Assembly: GCF_002741075.1 (NCBI RefSeq)
Contig: NZ_CP016634.1
Location: 3,688,001-3,752,000, forward strand
Direction: 5' to 3'
Length of the DNA stretch: 64,000 nt
Source: Pseudomonas putida
GTDB lineage: Bacteria; Pseudomonadota; Gammaproteobacteria; Pseudomonadales; Pseudomonadaceae
Shown: piece by piece, positions 26,962 to 35,860 of the stretch
Position numbering within the stretch: the first letter of the stretch is position 1
How the letters are laid out: the number at the start of each line of letters is the position of its first letter
Position numbers and translations under genes: made by a program
The notes under the pieces: generated by a model
Databases searched by the model: none
Seen by the model: the letters and a program-made list of their open reading frames with translations, nothing else
Told to the model about the DNA's origin: nothing

Positions 26962-28665
26962 TCAGATGAAAAGGTCCAGGCGCAAATACACCGGGTGTTC
27001 CTTGTCGGGCAGCGCATCGGGCTGCTCCAGGCTGCGGGCGAAGGTCACGCTGGCCGCGAGGTGCTCGCCCCGGGCGAACAATTCCAGCGAGTGGCTGCTG
27101 GCACGCCCATGGAAGTCGCCGTTGTAGCGGTCATTGCGGATCACACCCAAGTCGTAACCCAGACCCATGCCGTACTCGGCGACGATCGGCCGCAAAGAGG
27201 GCCAGGTGACCGGTCGACTCCAGCGCAGATCGTTGCGCCAGTAACCACCGCTGTCGCCGGACAGCGACTGGTCCTTGAACCCCCGAATCGAAGCCAGGCC
27301 ACCGAGGCTGATGCGTTGCGGGCTGAACAGCACATCCTCGCTGCGCTGGCCATTGGCCAGGCTACTGAAGCTCAGGCGCTCGCCAAGCAGCTCGAAGCCT
27401 TGGATGAAGCTGAGGGTCGCGCTGTATTTGCGATAACGCGCAACCGGCTCGCCGGGCCGCGGATGACCATTGTCCTGGGCATCGAAAGCACCGATGCCCT
27501 GCTGAATACCGAGATCGAGGTTCACGAAAGCCCTACCCAGGCGCCGGCCATGGTTGATGCCGAACTGCGCATCGCTGAGGCGATTGCTGCTAGCGTCCAG
27601 ACGGGTATCTTCGATGTAGTTGTTGGTACGCAGGTGGGCGATCCCGACGTTCAAAGCGGTCTTGCTGACTGCGTCACGGTGTACCACGCGCTCAGCGCGC
27701 AGTTGGTGGTTTTGGTTGTCACCGGTTTGCTTGAAGGCAAAGCTGTTAGCCCGTGCTGTTGAGCGGTATTCGCTTTCGCTGTAGCTGTAGCTGAAGTTCC
27801 ACCACCCCCACGGCAGGTTGTAGTACAGCACGCGGTTGTTCGACCCTTGCGTGTGGTCGCTGACCACATCATGGCCCCCACGCAGCACCAGTTGGTCGGC
27901 CAGGCCAAGCGGACTGTCCCATTCAAACCCCATATTGGCTTGCTGCTCGCCCGTGCTGCGTTGGCCTTCGTTGTTGCGCGACAGCGAGGCACGCCAAGGC
28001 TTTTGCGGAGTATTGCGCACCAGCGCCCGGCTACCGCCGACCGCTTCGCCTGGGGTCAGTTCCATCTTCGCCTGGTTCGACGGCAAGCGATTGAGCTGAT
28101 CGATCATCTGCTCGATCTCACGCAGATTGAGCAACTGGCCCGTCGAACCAGGGAAGGCCATGGCCAGCTCACGTTCGGACAGGCCACTGCTGTCGTCGGG
28201 GCGAAAACCTTCCAGACGCCCTTCCACGACTATCACTTGCAAATGGCCGGACGACAGGTCCTGCTGGGGCAAGTAGGCGCGGCTGGTCACCAAGCCGCGC
28301 GCCAAGTACAGGTCGGTGATGGCTTTGAGCAAAGCGTTGAGGTCGGACACGTCCAGGCATTGGCCGATGAAAGGCTTGAGCAGTGCCTGACGGTTACTGG
28401 CCGACAGGCTGTCAGCGCCTTTGAGTTCGATGGTGCTGATGTCGAAGCAGCGCACGTCTTCCGGCCGCTCGGAGGATGCGGGCTGGGCAGCCTTACCAGG
28501 CAAAGAACGCAGCTCCTCGAGTCGACGCTGTTGCTCTTCGAGCAGGCGGTTCTGCCGCTCGCGGATCAGGTCCTGGTCACCTGGCGAAGCCCAGGCCGAA
28601 CCGACAAGATTGCTGAACACAACACACAAGGCAAACCCTTGCGCAGTAACCTGACCGCTCCTCAT
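26962..28665 (-). CDS. TpsB outer-membrane transporter (ShlB/FhaC/HecB family)
   Basis: A 567-residue protein with a signal peptide, a short helix (LLEEQQRRLEELRSLPGK), two POTRA domains (about 75-215, including LYLARGLVTSRAYLPQQDL) and a 16-strand barrel. The barrel loop L6 motif is seen as IRGF in SLGGLASIRGFKDQSLSG, and the last strand ends LRLDLFI. TpsB proteins translocate the partner TpsA exoprotein across the outer membrane. The gene is 22 bases ahead of the truncated partner, the normal tpsBA order. The transporter itself looks intact. Confidence 0.92.
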   Translation of the reverse strand: MRSGQVTAQGFALCVVFSNLVGSAWASPGDQDLIRERQNRLLEEQQRRLEELRSLPGKAAQPASSERPEDVRCFDISTIELKGADSLSASNRQALLKPFIGQCLDVSDLNALLKAITDLYLARGLVTSRAYLPQQDLSSGHLQVIVVEGRLEGFRPDDSSGLSERELAMAFPGSTGQLLNLREIEQMIDQLNRLPSNQAKMELTPGEAVGGSRALVRNTPQKPWRASLSRNNEGQRSTGEQQANMGFEWDSPLGLADQLVLRGGHDVVSDHTQGSNNRVLYYNLPWGWWNFSYSYSESEYRSTARANSFAFKQTGDNQNHQLRAERVVHRDAVSKTALNVGIAHLRTNNYIEDTRLDASSNRLSDAQFGINHGRRLGRAFVNLDLGIQQGIGAFDAQDNGHPRPGEPVARYRKYSATLSFIQGFELLGERLSFSSLANGQRSEDVLFSPQRISLGGLASIRGFKDQSLSGDSGGYWRNDLRWSRPVTWPSLRPIVAEYGMGLGYDLGVIRNDRYNGDFHGRASSHSLELFARGEHLAASVTFARSLEQPDALPDKEHPVYLRLDLFI

Positions 28666-28865
28666 TGACGCTTCCCTGAGTCATGAAAATCGGGGCGTGA
28701 TGCTATTTTTAAATCTTGCCCAGGGGCATCAGACGATTCCCTAATCCGAGCGGCGGTAATTACCTGCGTTGAAGGAATAGGTATTGAGGGAAACTAGTGG
28801 CATACCGCCGACTGAAAGAGGGGGGCTGAATCTGAAGGTTACCCAGAACTGGGCACCGAAATGCA

Positions 28866-28899
28866 AAAAGCCCCTGAAACTCTCGTTTCAGGGGCTTTT
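28866..28899. terminator. Strong bidirectional terminator next to the left island end
   Basis: AAAAGCCCCTGAAAC, loop TCTC, GTTTCAGGGGCTTTT is a perfect 15-bp stem with T runs both ways. It is probably the original terminator downstream of tRNA-Ser before the island was inserted. Confidence 0.85.
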
Positions 28900-28901
28900 C
28901 A

Positions 28902-28922
28902 TGTATGGCGGAGAGATAGGGA
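28902..28922. repeat. Left attachment site of the genomic island
   Basis: TGTATGGCGGAGAGATAGGG plus A is identical over 21 bases to 37215-37235, which spans the 3' end of tRNA-Ser(CGA). This copy is the leftover end of the tRNA gene created by integration. Confidence 0.9.
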
Positions 28923-28982
28923 CACTCAGCCAGATGAAAGAAAACCCGGCAAACCCAAGTAAAAATTGACACACAGACAAAA

Positions 28983-29005
28983 AGTAGTACAAATGAGTAG
29001 TACAA
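28983..29005. repeat. Integrase arm-type repeats, left end
   Basis: AGTAGTACAA occurs at 28983-28992 and 28996-29005, a 13-base period, between the attachment core and the integrase start. The same pair with the same spacing is found at the right end (37144-37166). A TTGACA at 28966 with a weak -10 falls over these repeats, so integrase may repress its own gene. Confidence 0.75.
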
Positions 29006-29030
29006 ATCAGATCTGAATCTCGGCGGTATC

Positions 29031-30524
29031 GTGGCGGACTTCATCTTCAGAAAACGGGACGAATCGACTTGGTATGTGCGCTTGGCCGTACCTGTAGACG
29101 TTCAAAAGATCATTGGAAAAAAGGTGTTCGTTCAGTCACTGAAGACTGCGTCCCGCCCTGAGGCTATCCATGCCAGTCATGCACATTTGGCGCTATGGCG
29201 GAACCAAATCCGAGGCGCACGAAAGGCGAAGGAAGCTCCTGATGGATGGCAGGAATCTATCGTTGCTGCCACGACCGAAGTCGAGACATTGATCCAAAGC
29301 CGAAAGCGCGCGGCAATTGGCGAAGTGGTGCCTGCTATGTCAGTCACAGATTCAGATGTTCAGGCGTTCAGACAGGCTAATCCAGACATCGTGACCCTGA
29401 TTGAAAAGTGGGAGGATACCCAACCGGGAAACGACATCGCGGGCGATTTGCGTTTGCAAGATACCCTGCAAGCTGGGTTCAAAGCCATGCTTGAACGTTC
29501 GTTCCGTGCGAAGCACAGCTTGACCGTGGAGCAACAACAGGAATTGGTATCCCTGATCGAGTCTCCGACCAGCTACCAAAAAAAATCTCCGCTGACCACA
29601 GCAAGACTGCTGTCATTTCGGGCTTACAGACTTGACAAGAAAATCGCCGAGAAAACAGTGGATCAACAAGAATCCAAGTTGCGAAAACTTTCGGAGTATC
29701 TAACGACTAATCAAGCCCCTCTGGATACTGATACGGTGGCGGATTGGTTAAAATCACTTGAATTATCAAGTAAAACCCTGACCCAATATCTGTTGGCAGG
29801 CAGCGTATTTTGGAAATGGGCAAATCGTTATGATGAACGCTGGCGAGCCGATTACAAAGGTCGAGTAAACCCATTCGAAAACCATGATTTGCCCAAAGTA
29901 CGAGCTAAAGACAGGGCTGCCAGCAAACGGAAAGACTACAGCCTTGAAGATCTAGAAGTATTGTACGATGCGGCCCAAAAGCGGGGGCTGCACGTTTTGG
30001 CGGACTTGATTCTCTTGGGTTTTTACACGGGCGCTCGTATAGAAGAACTATGCCAGTTGACTACTAATAATGTTGTAACCCAAGAAAAAATTCTATGCTT
30101 TGACTTCCCTGATAGCAAAACCTACGCAGGCATTCGATATGTCCCAGTACATCCTGCACTCAAACCAATTGTAAAACGACTACAAAGAGACTCAGTTGAT
30201 GACTACTTGATACACTCGACGAGTCGTAACAAGTATAAAAACCGGTCAGATCCTCTTTCAAAGGCATTCGGTCGCCTCAAGACAGCCCATGGATTTGGCA
30301 AGCAGCACGTTTTCCATAGCTTCCGGGGAACTGTAGTCACACAACTGCAGAGAGCCAATGTGCCTGGACCACTGATCGCACAGATCGTCGGGCATGAAAC
30401 GGGCACCGTGACATATGATGTGTACAGCCAAGGGGCAAGCCCACTGCAAAAGCTCAAAGCAATTTCCAAATTGCCACGACTGAAACCACCGGCCAAGACC
30501 GACACTACGCCCCCAGTCACCTGA
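29031..30524 (+). CDS. Tyrosine site-specific integrase
   Basis: A 497-residue integrase starting at GTG. The N-terminal part (RKRDESTWYVRLAVPVDVQK) resembles the DUF6538 domain of island integrases, the middle holds a SAM-like core-binding domain (about 210-290), and the catalytic domain has Arg336 (TGARIEELCQL), Lys363, His429 and Arg432 (HSFRG), His455 (VGHET) and nucleophile Tyr465. All catalytic residues are present, so the enzyme is probably active. It reads inward from the left attachment site, the usual layout for tRNA-targeting islands. Confidence 0.93.
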   Translation: MADFIFRKRDESTWYVRLAVPVDVQKIIGKKVFVQSLKTASRPEAIHASHAHLALWRNQIRGARKAKEAPDGWQESIVAATTEVETLIQSRKRAAIGEVVPAMSVTDSDVQAFRQANPDIVTLIEKWEDTQPGNDIAGDLRLQDTLQAGFKAMLERSFRAKHSLTVEQQQELVSLIESPTSYQKKSPLTTARLLSFRAYRLDKKIAEKTVDQQESKLRKLSEYLTTNQAPLDTDTVADWLKSLELSSKTLTQYLLAGSVFWKWANRYDERWRADYKGRVNPFENHDLPKVRAKDRAASKRKDYSLEDLEVLYDAAQKRGLHVLADLILLGFYTGARIEELCQLTTNNVVTQEKILCFDFPDSKTYAGIRYVPVHPALKPIVKRLQRDSVDDYLIHSTSRNKYKNRSDPLSKAFGRLKTAHGFGKQHVFHSFRGTVVTQLQRANVPGPLIAQIVGHETGTVTYDVYSQGASPLQKLKAISKLPRLKPPAKTDTTPPVT

Positions 30525-30649
30525 TGAGCCGAACAGCCAAGCCCTTGTTACCCGCTCCCTAACAAGAGAATCAGGTACATGTACCTACTAGTCGCTACCG
30601 GTGATATATGGAACCACCTGAATTTCCCCCCTAGCCCAGGTGGGGGGGG

Positions 30650-31267
30650 TTAAGCCCCACGCTTGATCCGGTAGACCGTGGCAACTCCGACGTCTGCAAG
30701 TTTGGCAATGTCATTCGCAGACATATTTGGGTGCTTTTCAATTAGCATCTGGACCTTTGTCCATTTTTCCACATTTCTTCCCTTACCCTTTGGCGTCCAG
30801 CTTGGGTCCGCAAGGCGTTTGTTTTCCAAGCCTTGTCTAATCCGTTCAACCCGCTTTTCCTGATCAAGGCGAGCCATCGTTGCCATGAGGTCCAACAGCA
30901 TGCTGTTGATCACGTCCATGATCTGACCTGTCATCCCCTTGTCTTCAATCTGCATGTGACTTGTAGGTAAATCTGCGATCACCAATCGTAAGCCCTTTGC
31001 TTTGATCTTGGCCTTCAGTGTTTCCCAATCCGACTGGGACAAGCGGCTTAAACGGTCAACGCTTTCACACACGATGCACTCACCAGTCTGCGCTTCATCC
31101 AGCATCCGCATTAGTTCAGGCCGATCTAACGTTGTGCCACTGATGTTTTCCGAATACACGCCAGCGACAAGAAGACCTTTCTCGGCTACGAATGCTTCCA
31201 GGCTAGCTTTGGCCCTTAATGCGTCTTGGTCTTTGGTGCTGGCCCGGAGGTACAGGTGTGATTTCAA
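30650..31267 (-). CDS. Serine recombinase (resolvase/invertase family)
   Basis: A 205-residue protein. The catalytic serine is Ser10 in LYLRASTKDQDA, with the family segments YSENISGTTLDRPEL, VCESVDRLSR and a long helix (LLDLMATMARLDQEKRVERI) before a C-terminal helix-turn-helix (MSANDIAKLADVGVATVYRI). Members resolve cointegrates or invert DNA. It is convergent with the integrase gene. Three TGATAG repeats lie just upstream and could be its sites. It appears complete. Confidence 0.9.
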   Translation of the reverse strand: MKSHLYLRASTKDQDALRAKASLEAFVAEKGLLVAGVYSENISGTTLDRPELMRMLDEAQTGECIVCESVDRLSRLSQSDWETLKAKIKAKGLRLVIADLPTSHMQIEDKGMTGQIMDVINSMLLDLMATMARLDQEKRVERIRQGLENKRLADPSWTPKGKGRNVEKWTKVQMLIEKHPNMSANDIAKLADVGVATVYRIKRGA

Positions 31268-31440
31268 TTTTATTATCCTTTATACTTAAATTTGATAGAC
31301 CTATGATAATTCGATCATATGGCTATTTTCAATAGGTTTCTGATAGACCAAAGCGAAGGGCCGCCGGACTACTAAAGAAGTAGACTTCTCTGATAGTTCT
31401 TAAATGGTGCTGGTTACGTATTCCTTACAACCCTAAAACA

Positions 31441-31464
31441 AAAGCCCCGCGATGCGGGGCTTTT
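31441..31464 (-). terminator. Terminator after the ImmA/IrrE gene
   Basis: AAAGCCCCGC-GAT-GCGGGGCTTT is a perfect 10-bp stem touching the stop codon at 31465, with an AT run on the minus strand side. Confidence 0.8.
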
Positions 31465-32598
31465 TTACTTGACCAATTTGAGCCCTGAGCGAGGTGTCAA
31501 ATTGGTAGGCTTCTGTATGTCCAAGCCAGTCGGTAGAACCTCTGCCAGAAATTCTGGTGTGATACCGAGTTGTTCCGCTAGGGCTTCATGTGTGATGCCG
31601 TGATGTTCGTATAACACCTTCAGAGCTGTTTTGATCATTTCAGGTTGTTCACGGACACAAAACGGGTCTTCCTTCTCAGTTATTCCTTCACCCTGATTCT
31701 TCAAGTAAATCACGGCACCCCGGTACTGATAGTCATCTATGAGACCCAGCGCTTTCGCACGGTAGATTATCGCTGCCTTGCTTACCTGGAAGTCCATTTT
31801 CATTTTGCTAATACCAACCCAGTCCAGTCTACTTCCTCGTCGAGGAAAAGCTTTCAAGAATGTTGATCTTGGTATCAGAAATGCTGATGCAAAACGGTTG
31901 GCTTCGGACTCTGTTTTGCGATCACCGGTGACTTGTCCTTCATGTAGTACTAAATGACCAAGTTCGTGAGCGATGTCGAATCGTAACCGAAACGGGCTCT
32001 GCTTTGCTTCATTCCTTACAATGACAGGTCTACGAGAGGTGATTGAAAGCGCATCAACCTCTGTTGAAGTGTCTTGAAAAAGCGTCACAACCGCACCGGC
32101 ACGCTCTACAACTCTAACCATATGAGAGATTGGTCCAAAACCCAATCCCCAGTATGAACGTAACCGCTCAGCCGCTTGTTCAATTTCTTCAGTCGTTTCA
32201 GCTCCTGATTCGTCTGGGAAGTCCACAGCTGGCAAACGTACCTTGGTATCGATGAACTCTACAAGCTGATCAAATACGGTACCTCGTGCTAAAACCTTCT
32301 GCTTCATGCTGGCCTTTGTTGTTGCCAGCTTACGGAAGTGAGCTTGTTCTTCAGATAGAGAAACTCCGACGGGCTTAAAGAAAAACGTCGGGGCTACATG
32401 AAGCGACCGCGCCAGGTCTTTGATAGTCGGGTCGTCAAGCTTTAGCTTTCCTTTCCCATTCTCTAGCTGTGACACATATTGGCGCGTCGTACCTATATCT
32501 TCAGCGATGTCGTTTAGGGTTTTTCCCCAGTAATGGCGGGCCAGGCGTAGCTGACTACCCTTAAACACCCCGTCCATTTCTATCAACGGCTTCATCAT
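31465..32598 (-). CDS. XRE-type HTH and ImmA/IrrE metallopeptidase
   Basis: A 377-residue two-domain protein. Residues about 10-75 are an XRE helix-turn-helix (TLNDIAEDIGTTRQYVSQLE). Residues about 150-260 are a zinc peptidase of the ImmA/IrrE type, with HELGH at 211-215 and the third ligand in EANRFASAFLIP. Such proteins cleave repressors or antitoxins and control mobile elements. ATG at 32598 has AAGGTAAAG upstream. It overlaps the preceding gene by 38 bases, which points to coupled translation. The C-terminal 80 residues (HHGITHEALAEQLGITPEFL) look like another HTH-like unit. The target is probably an island or phage regulator; this is inferred. Confidence 0.9.
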   Translation of the reverse strand: MMKPLIEMDGVFKGSQLRLARHYWGKTLNDIAEDIGTTRQYVSQLENGKGKLKLDDPTIKDLARSLHVAPTFFFKPVGVSLSEEQAHFRKLATTKASMKQKVLARGTVFDQLVEFIDTKVRLPAVDFPDESGAETTEEIEQAAERLRSYWGLGFGPISHMVRVVERAGAVVTLFQDTSTEVDALSITSRRPVIVRNEAKQSPFRLRFDIAHELGHLVLHEGQVTGDRKTESEANRFASAFLIPRSTFLKAFPRRGSRLDWVGISKMKMDFQVSKAAIIYRAKALGLIDDYQYRGAVIYLKNQGEGITEKEDPFCVREQPEMIKTALKVLYEHHGITHEALAEQLGITPEFLAEVLPTGLDIQKPTNLTPRSGLKLVK

Positions 32599-33196
32599 CT
32601 TTACCTTCGGCCGTATCTTCGTCTATCGGAGATAGTTCAATTGGTTCAAGTTCCGCTGCGGCAGGAATTTCATCATCCACAGCGACGAGGGTCCTAACGC
32701 GTTCTGCGTTGTAACGCCATTCCGCCACTAAAGTGCCATCATGCTCAGCATGAGCTTCATACCCGACGAAATAGATTTGGTGATCATCTTCCTCCGTCAA
32801 TGCACGCTCGATAATAAACCGCCACAAGTATTCGGAATGGGCATCTTCTTCGAACAACTGCAATTGCCTTGCTTCGGAGCTCGTAGGATTCAGCACGCGC
32901 ATTTTCTTGGGATTTTCGTGATCGTCAAGGAAAAAACGCACAGTTTCGCTGCCAATGCCCAGCAGCAGGTCATTTCCGGAATGCTTGATCGTCAACCATG
33001 GGTGCTCATTCGAGCGTGCAAGCTGGACTAGCGCGTTTTTAATTCTGGCCCAAGACAGCGTGCCACGGCTGTAGGAACAGTCGAGATCAGTGCTGGCGGT
33101 GCGAAGGGCGTCATCTAGGACATCGAGTATTCGCTTGGCGATGATGCTAAGACGGCTAGACGTCAAGCTCGAAGAGATTTCGGATGGTTTGTTCAT
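32561..33196 (-). CDS. Hypothetical partner of the ImmA/IrrE protein
   Basis: A 211-residue protein I do not recognise. It has a helical N-terminus (IAKRILDVLDDALRTAST), a central mixed region (WLTIKHSGNDLLLGIGSETV, HQIYFVGYEAHAEHDGTLVA) and a very acidic tail (EDTAEGKDDEAVDR). No signal peptide or membrane helix is seen. Its 3' end overlaps the peptidase gene by 38 bases, so the two form a translationally coupled pair. By analogy with repressor-protease and toxin-antitoxin-like pairs it may be the peptidase substrate or a controlled toxin. This is inference from layout. Confidence 0.7.
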   Translation of the reverse strand: MNKPSEISSSLTSSRLSIIAKRILDVLDDALRTASTDLDCSYSRGTLSWARIKNALVQLARSNEHPWLTIKHSGNDLLLGIGSETVRFFLDDHENPKKMRVLNPTSSEARQLQLFEEDAHSEYLWRFIIERALTEEDDHQIYFVGYEAHAEHDGTLVAEWRYNAERVRTLVAVDDEIPAAAELEPIELSPIDEDTAEGKDDEAVDRNGRGV

Positions 33197-33376
33197 GGGT
33201 CCGCCTGACTGTTCCCTTCATGTGATTTGTAAACCATAATTGTGCCAAACCAAAAATTTGTCAAGCAAGCGCGCTCCCAACCACGAGATTTCGCTATCTG
33301 TTCGAATTTGGTGCTATTTACGCCTAATCTTGGCGTTTTCACCACCGCATCCGATCAGAGCTTCTGGCTCGCGAAC

Positions 33377-34579
33377 TCAATGTCGCGGATAAACCTCCAC
33401 AGACCAGATCCCTTGGCCAGGCCCACTGCAAAGTGCATCAAGCTCCTCTATTGGATTTATCTCATCCATTTCAATCGACTTAATGAATTCGTCAAACTCT
33501 TGAGCTTCAGACTCTAGCTCACTGCAAAGCGCATTAAGTTCCTCTATTGGATTTATCTCATCCATTTCAATCGACTTAATGAATTCGTCAAACTCTTGAG
33601 CTTCAGACTCTAGCTCGCTGCAAAGCGCATTAAGTTCCTCTATTGGATTTATCTCATCCATTTCAATCGACTTAATGAGTTCGTCAAACTCTTGAGCTTC
33701 AGACTCTAGCCCACTGCAAAGTGCATCAAGCTCCTCTATTGGATCTATCTCATCCATTTCAATCAACTTAATGAGTTCGTCAAACTCTTGAGCTTCAGAC
33801 TCTAGCCCACTGCAAAGTGCATCAAGTTCTTCTAAGCCATCGACGCTATTTTTAACAATATCAAGCTCAACCCCAGCCGTCGCCAATGAACGATGATTAG
33901 CTTGAAAAAAGCAAGCACGACACCGACTAGAATCACCACGCAAATTTCGACAACTACAACTTACAACCATATCAGCCTTAGGCTTTAGACGCGACGCCGT
34001 AAATCGCTTGTAAGACTCACCTGTACCGTAGTTTTTCGATTCGACCTTGGCAAGATAGGATAAATGCTTAAAGCAATCTCCCAGCCTATCAACATCAAAC
34101 CAATCGAACCTATGGACTTTAGGGACGATGTGAGTCGTACCACCTGTCAATTTAATCCATGCTTGGTCAATGAACTGCCACAAGCCTGTATGGCCGGCAC
34201 CGTTGATTTCGCCGAGATCACGTTTTTTACTATTAAACCCAAAAAACACATGACAATGTGGCTTGCCTTTCTTAGGACCGATTTCCCTGGCTGCACCATG
34301 AATAACTTTCCCTACTCGACAAACACTCAACGATCCTAGTCTGATCTTGACAGCCTCAATATATGCACTTAATAGCTGACCTTCTTTTTTATGACCTAAT
34401 CTAGGACCATCAGGAAACCGGAGATCTACACGAATCACAGTAATTCTAGAGTGGTGGGTCATCAGCGAAAACAGCTGATCATGGATTCTAGCAAGGATTT
34501 CAACGTAACTTTTCTTATTGCGCTTTACGGACGCACGGATCGGCAAGCCTCTAAACAAGCCAGCCGAGGTTATTGTCAT
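33377..34579 (-). CDS. HUH/inovirus Gp2-like (YagK/YfjJ) protein with C-terminal tandem repeats
   Basis: A 400-residue protein. Residues about 40-200 resemble the YagK/YfjJ and inovirus Gp2 domain, with RITVIRVDLRFPD, the HUH-type KPHCHVFFGFN (His108, His110) and HLSYLAKVE carrying a candidate nucleophile Tyr175. A CxC-x9-CxxC cluster (Cys208, 210, 220, 223) could bind zinc. Residues about 249-385 are four and a half copies of a 32-residue acidic unit beginning EELDALCSGLESEAQEFDEL. The enzyme family nicks or rejoins single-stranded DNA in rolling-circle replication. Whether this copy replicates the island is unknown. The C-terminal GPGQGIWSVEVYPRH is unique. Confidence 0.78.
   Translation of the reverse strand: MTITSAGLFRGLPIRASVKRNKKSYVEILARIHDQLFSLMTHHSRITVIRVDLRFPDGPRLGHKKEGQLLSAYIEAVKIRLGSLSVCRVGKVIHGAAREIGPKKGKPHCHVFFGFNSKKRDLGEINGAGHTGLWQFIDQAWIKLTGGTTHIVPKVHRFDWFDVDRLGDCFKHLSYLAKVESKNYGTGESYKRFTASRLKPKADMVVSCSCRNLRGDSSRCRACFFQANHRSLATAGVELDIVKNSVDGLEELDALCSGLESEAQEFDELIKLIEMDEIDPIEELDALCSGLESEAQEFDELIKSIEMDEINPIEELNALCSELESEAQEFDEFIKSIEMDEINPIEELNALCSELESEAQEFDEFIKSIEMDEINPIEELDALCSGPGQGIWSVEVYPRH
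33415..33840. repeat. 96-bp tandem repeat inside the Gp2-like gene
   Basis: A unit marked by CCTCTATTGG recurs at 33445, 33541, 33637 and 33733, exactly 96 bases apart, with a partial copy ending near 33840. Copies differ by only a few bases (for example TTATCTC/CTATCTC and AATTCG/AGTTCG). The unit is a multiple of three, so copy loss or gain keeps the frame. Confidence 0.92.
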
Positions 34580-35275
34580 TCTAATTTTTGTACCTATATA
34601 AAATTTCTGATTACTGGAAAGCCATCACGCCCAATCACAGCCAATACTGCACCATCATAATTAGCACAACCTGTTTTCTTTCAATAGCACCGGGAAAGCG
34701 TATCACTCACTGAATTTCAGGAAGACAACGAAACAACACCCAGGCCAGCATTACGATGCCATAGACTGGATATTTGATATAACCATATAGCAAGGCACAT
34801 ACCCGTCGCGAACCAACCAGGTATTGGGCTTAACTGAAAAAATTGATACGGAAAACGGTACGAGAGGAAGGGACTTGAACTAAAGACTAGCAAAAAATCT
34901 AATGGGACTAAACATTAAATCATTTTTTTTGCACATCGGACCAGTTCGTCACCCCTTAGGCATCAACCGTCGAACACAGCCAAAAAGCCACCAAGGCGCG
35001 ATTTAAGCGGCGATCAGGCTAAGGGTATAGGGGTACATAGGCGCATAGCAGATCGCTTCTCAAAACGCGAATCAGGCACGCTGGTGCAGCCTATCAACGT
35101 CACCCCCAGACTTTCAATCGCGAGATCTGCGCGCAAGAGCGACGATTCTGAACCAAGAATAGGTCCATGGGCACGATACCAGAAACCATGCTCAGCTAAT
35201 GGGGTATAGACCAATCGAGAAGCCTAAGTGAATCACGTTACAACTCAACTCATCACTGAACCTAAATATCCGATT
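34580..35275. other. 700-base AT-rich stretch without a recognised gene
   Basis: No convincing coding frame; the 66-codon frame at 35014-35214 on the minus strand has no family signature. 34857-34880 (GGTACGAGAGGAAGGGACTTGAAC) resembles, on the minus strand, a T-arm plus acceptor end of a tRNA, possibly an old attachment scar. The minus strand near 34680-34810 could encode a short hydrophobic peptide ending in MLAWVLFRCLPEIQ, but no good start is visible. Confidence 0.4.
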
Positions 35276-35860
35276 CTATTTCCCATCATCCAACGAATTG
35301 AGATAGGCAGCGATAATATCACCATGACATGCTGCGGGCTTACAATGGCATGCCAACCGATGCCCCTTGATCGCCGTGACATGTTTTTCAAAATCTGCAG
35401 AGACCTTTAAGAGTCCGTTATCAAAATCATACTTAAATTTTCGAATAACCTCATCCCTATCACCATCAGCGCCAATTTGGTACGGATTACCCCAAATTGT
35501 TCCTCTACCAATGTAGGTATCATACGCATCACCACGATCCCTATTGACCACTCTAGTCAACTCGAGTTCGATAGCCCGGTACGGAATACCCATATCCCAA
35601 ATAGCTTGTTTAACAAGAAAGTAGTCATCCCTATCTTCAAACAGGACGGCATGAGTACAATCACGAATTGCATCTTGCCAAGTTTCGAACCCCTGAAACT
35701 CGATAGACTTTTCTGTGCAAAACCTTCCAATGAACCCATTGGGATCTTCTGCACAATGAACCACAAATTTTTTAGACTGTAGAATTCGACCAAACTTCCT
35801 TTCAAACTTAACAAATGAAAGAAACTCAGCCGGATACATAACAAACACTTTATTAGTCAT
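35276..35860 (-). CDS. DUF4326-domain protein
   Basis: A 194-residue protein. The C-terminal half carries the DUF4326 pattern: YIGRGTIWGNPYQIG (about 116-130) and GHRLACHCKPAACHG with Cys171, Cys173, Cys178 and His179. The N-terminal half (VFVMYPAEFLSFVKFERKFG, TWQDAIRDCTHAVLFEDRDD) is unfamiliar and may be a separate nucleotide- or sugar-binding fold. The start ATG overlaps the stop of the DUF488 gene by four bases, which implies translational coupling. DUF4326 proteins are uncharacterised and often phage- or island-borne. Confidence 0.82.
   Translation of the reverse strand: MTNKVFVMYPAEFLSFVKFERKFGRILQSKKFVVHCAEDPNGFIGRFCTEKSIEFQGFETWQDAIRDCTHAVLFEDRDDYFLVKQAIWDMGIPYRAIELELTRVVNRDRGDAYDTYIGRGTIWGNPYQIGADGDRDEVIRKFKYDFDNGLLKVSADFEKHVTAIKGHRLACHCKPAACHGDIIAAYLNSLDDGK

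Noticed and set aside
33415..33840. Regular repeats as a possible CRISPR array
   Set aside because: The unit is 96 bases without unique spacers and is in frame within a coding gene; it is a protein tandem repeat.
35014..35214. 66-codon frame on the minus strand of the island
   Set aside because: No ribosome-binding site, no recognisable motif, and codon use like random DNA.
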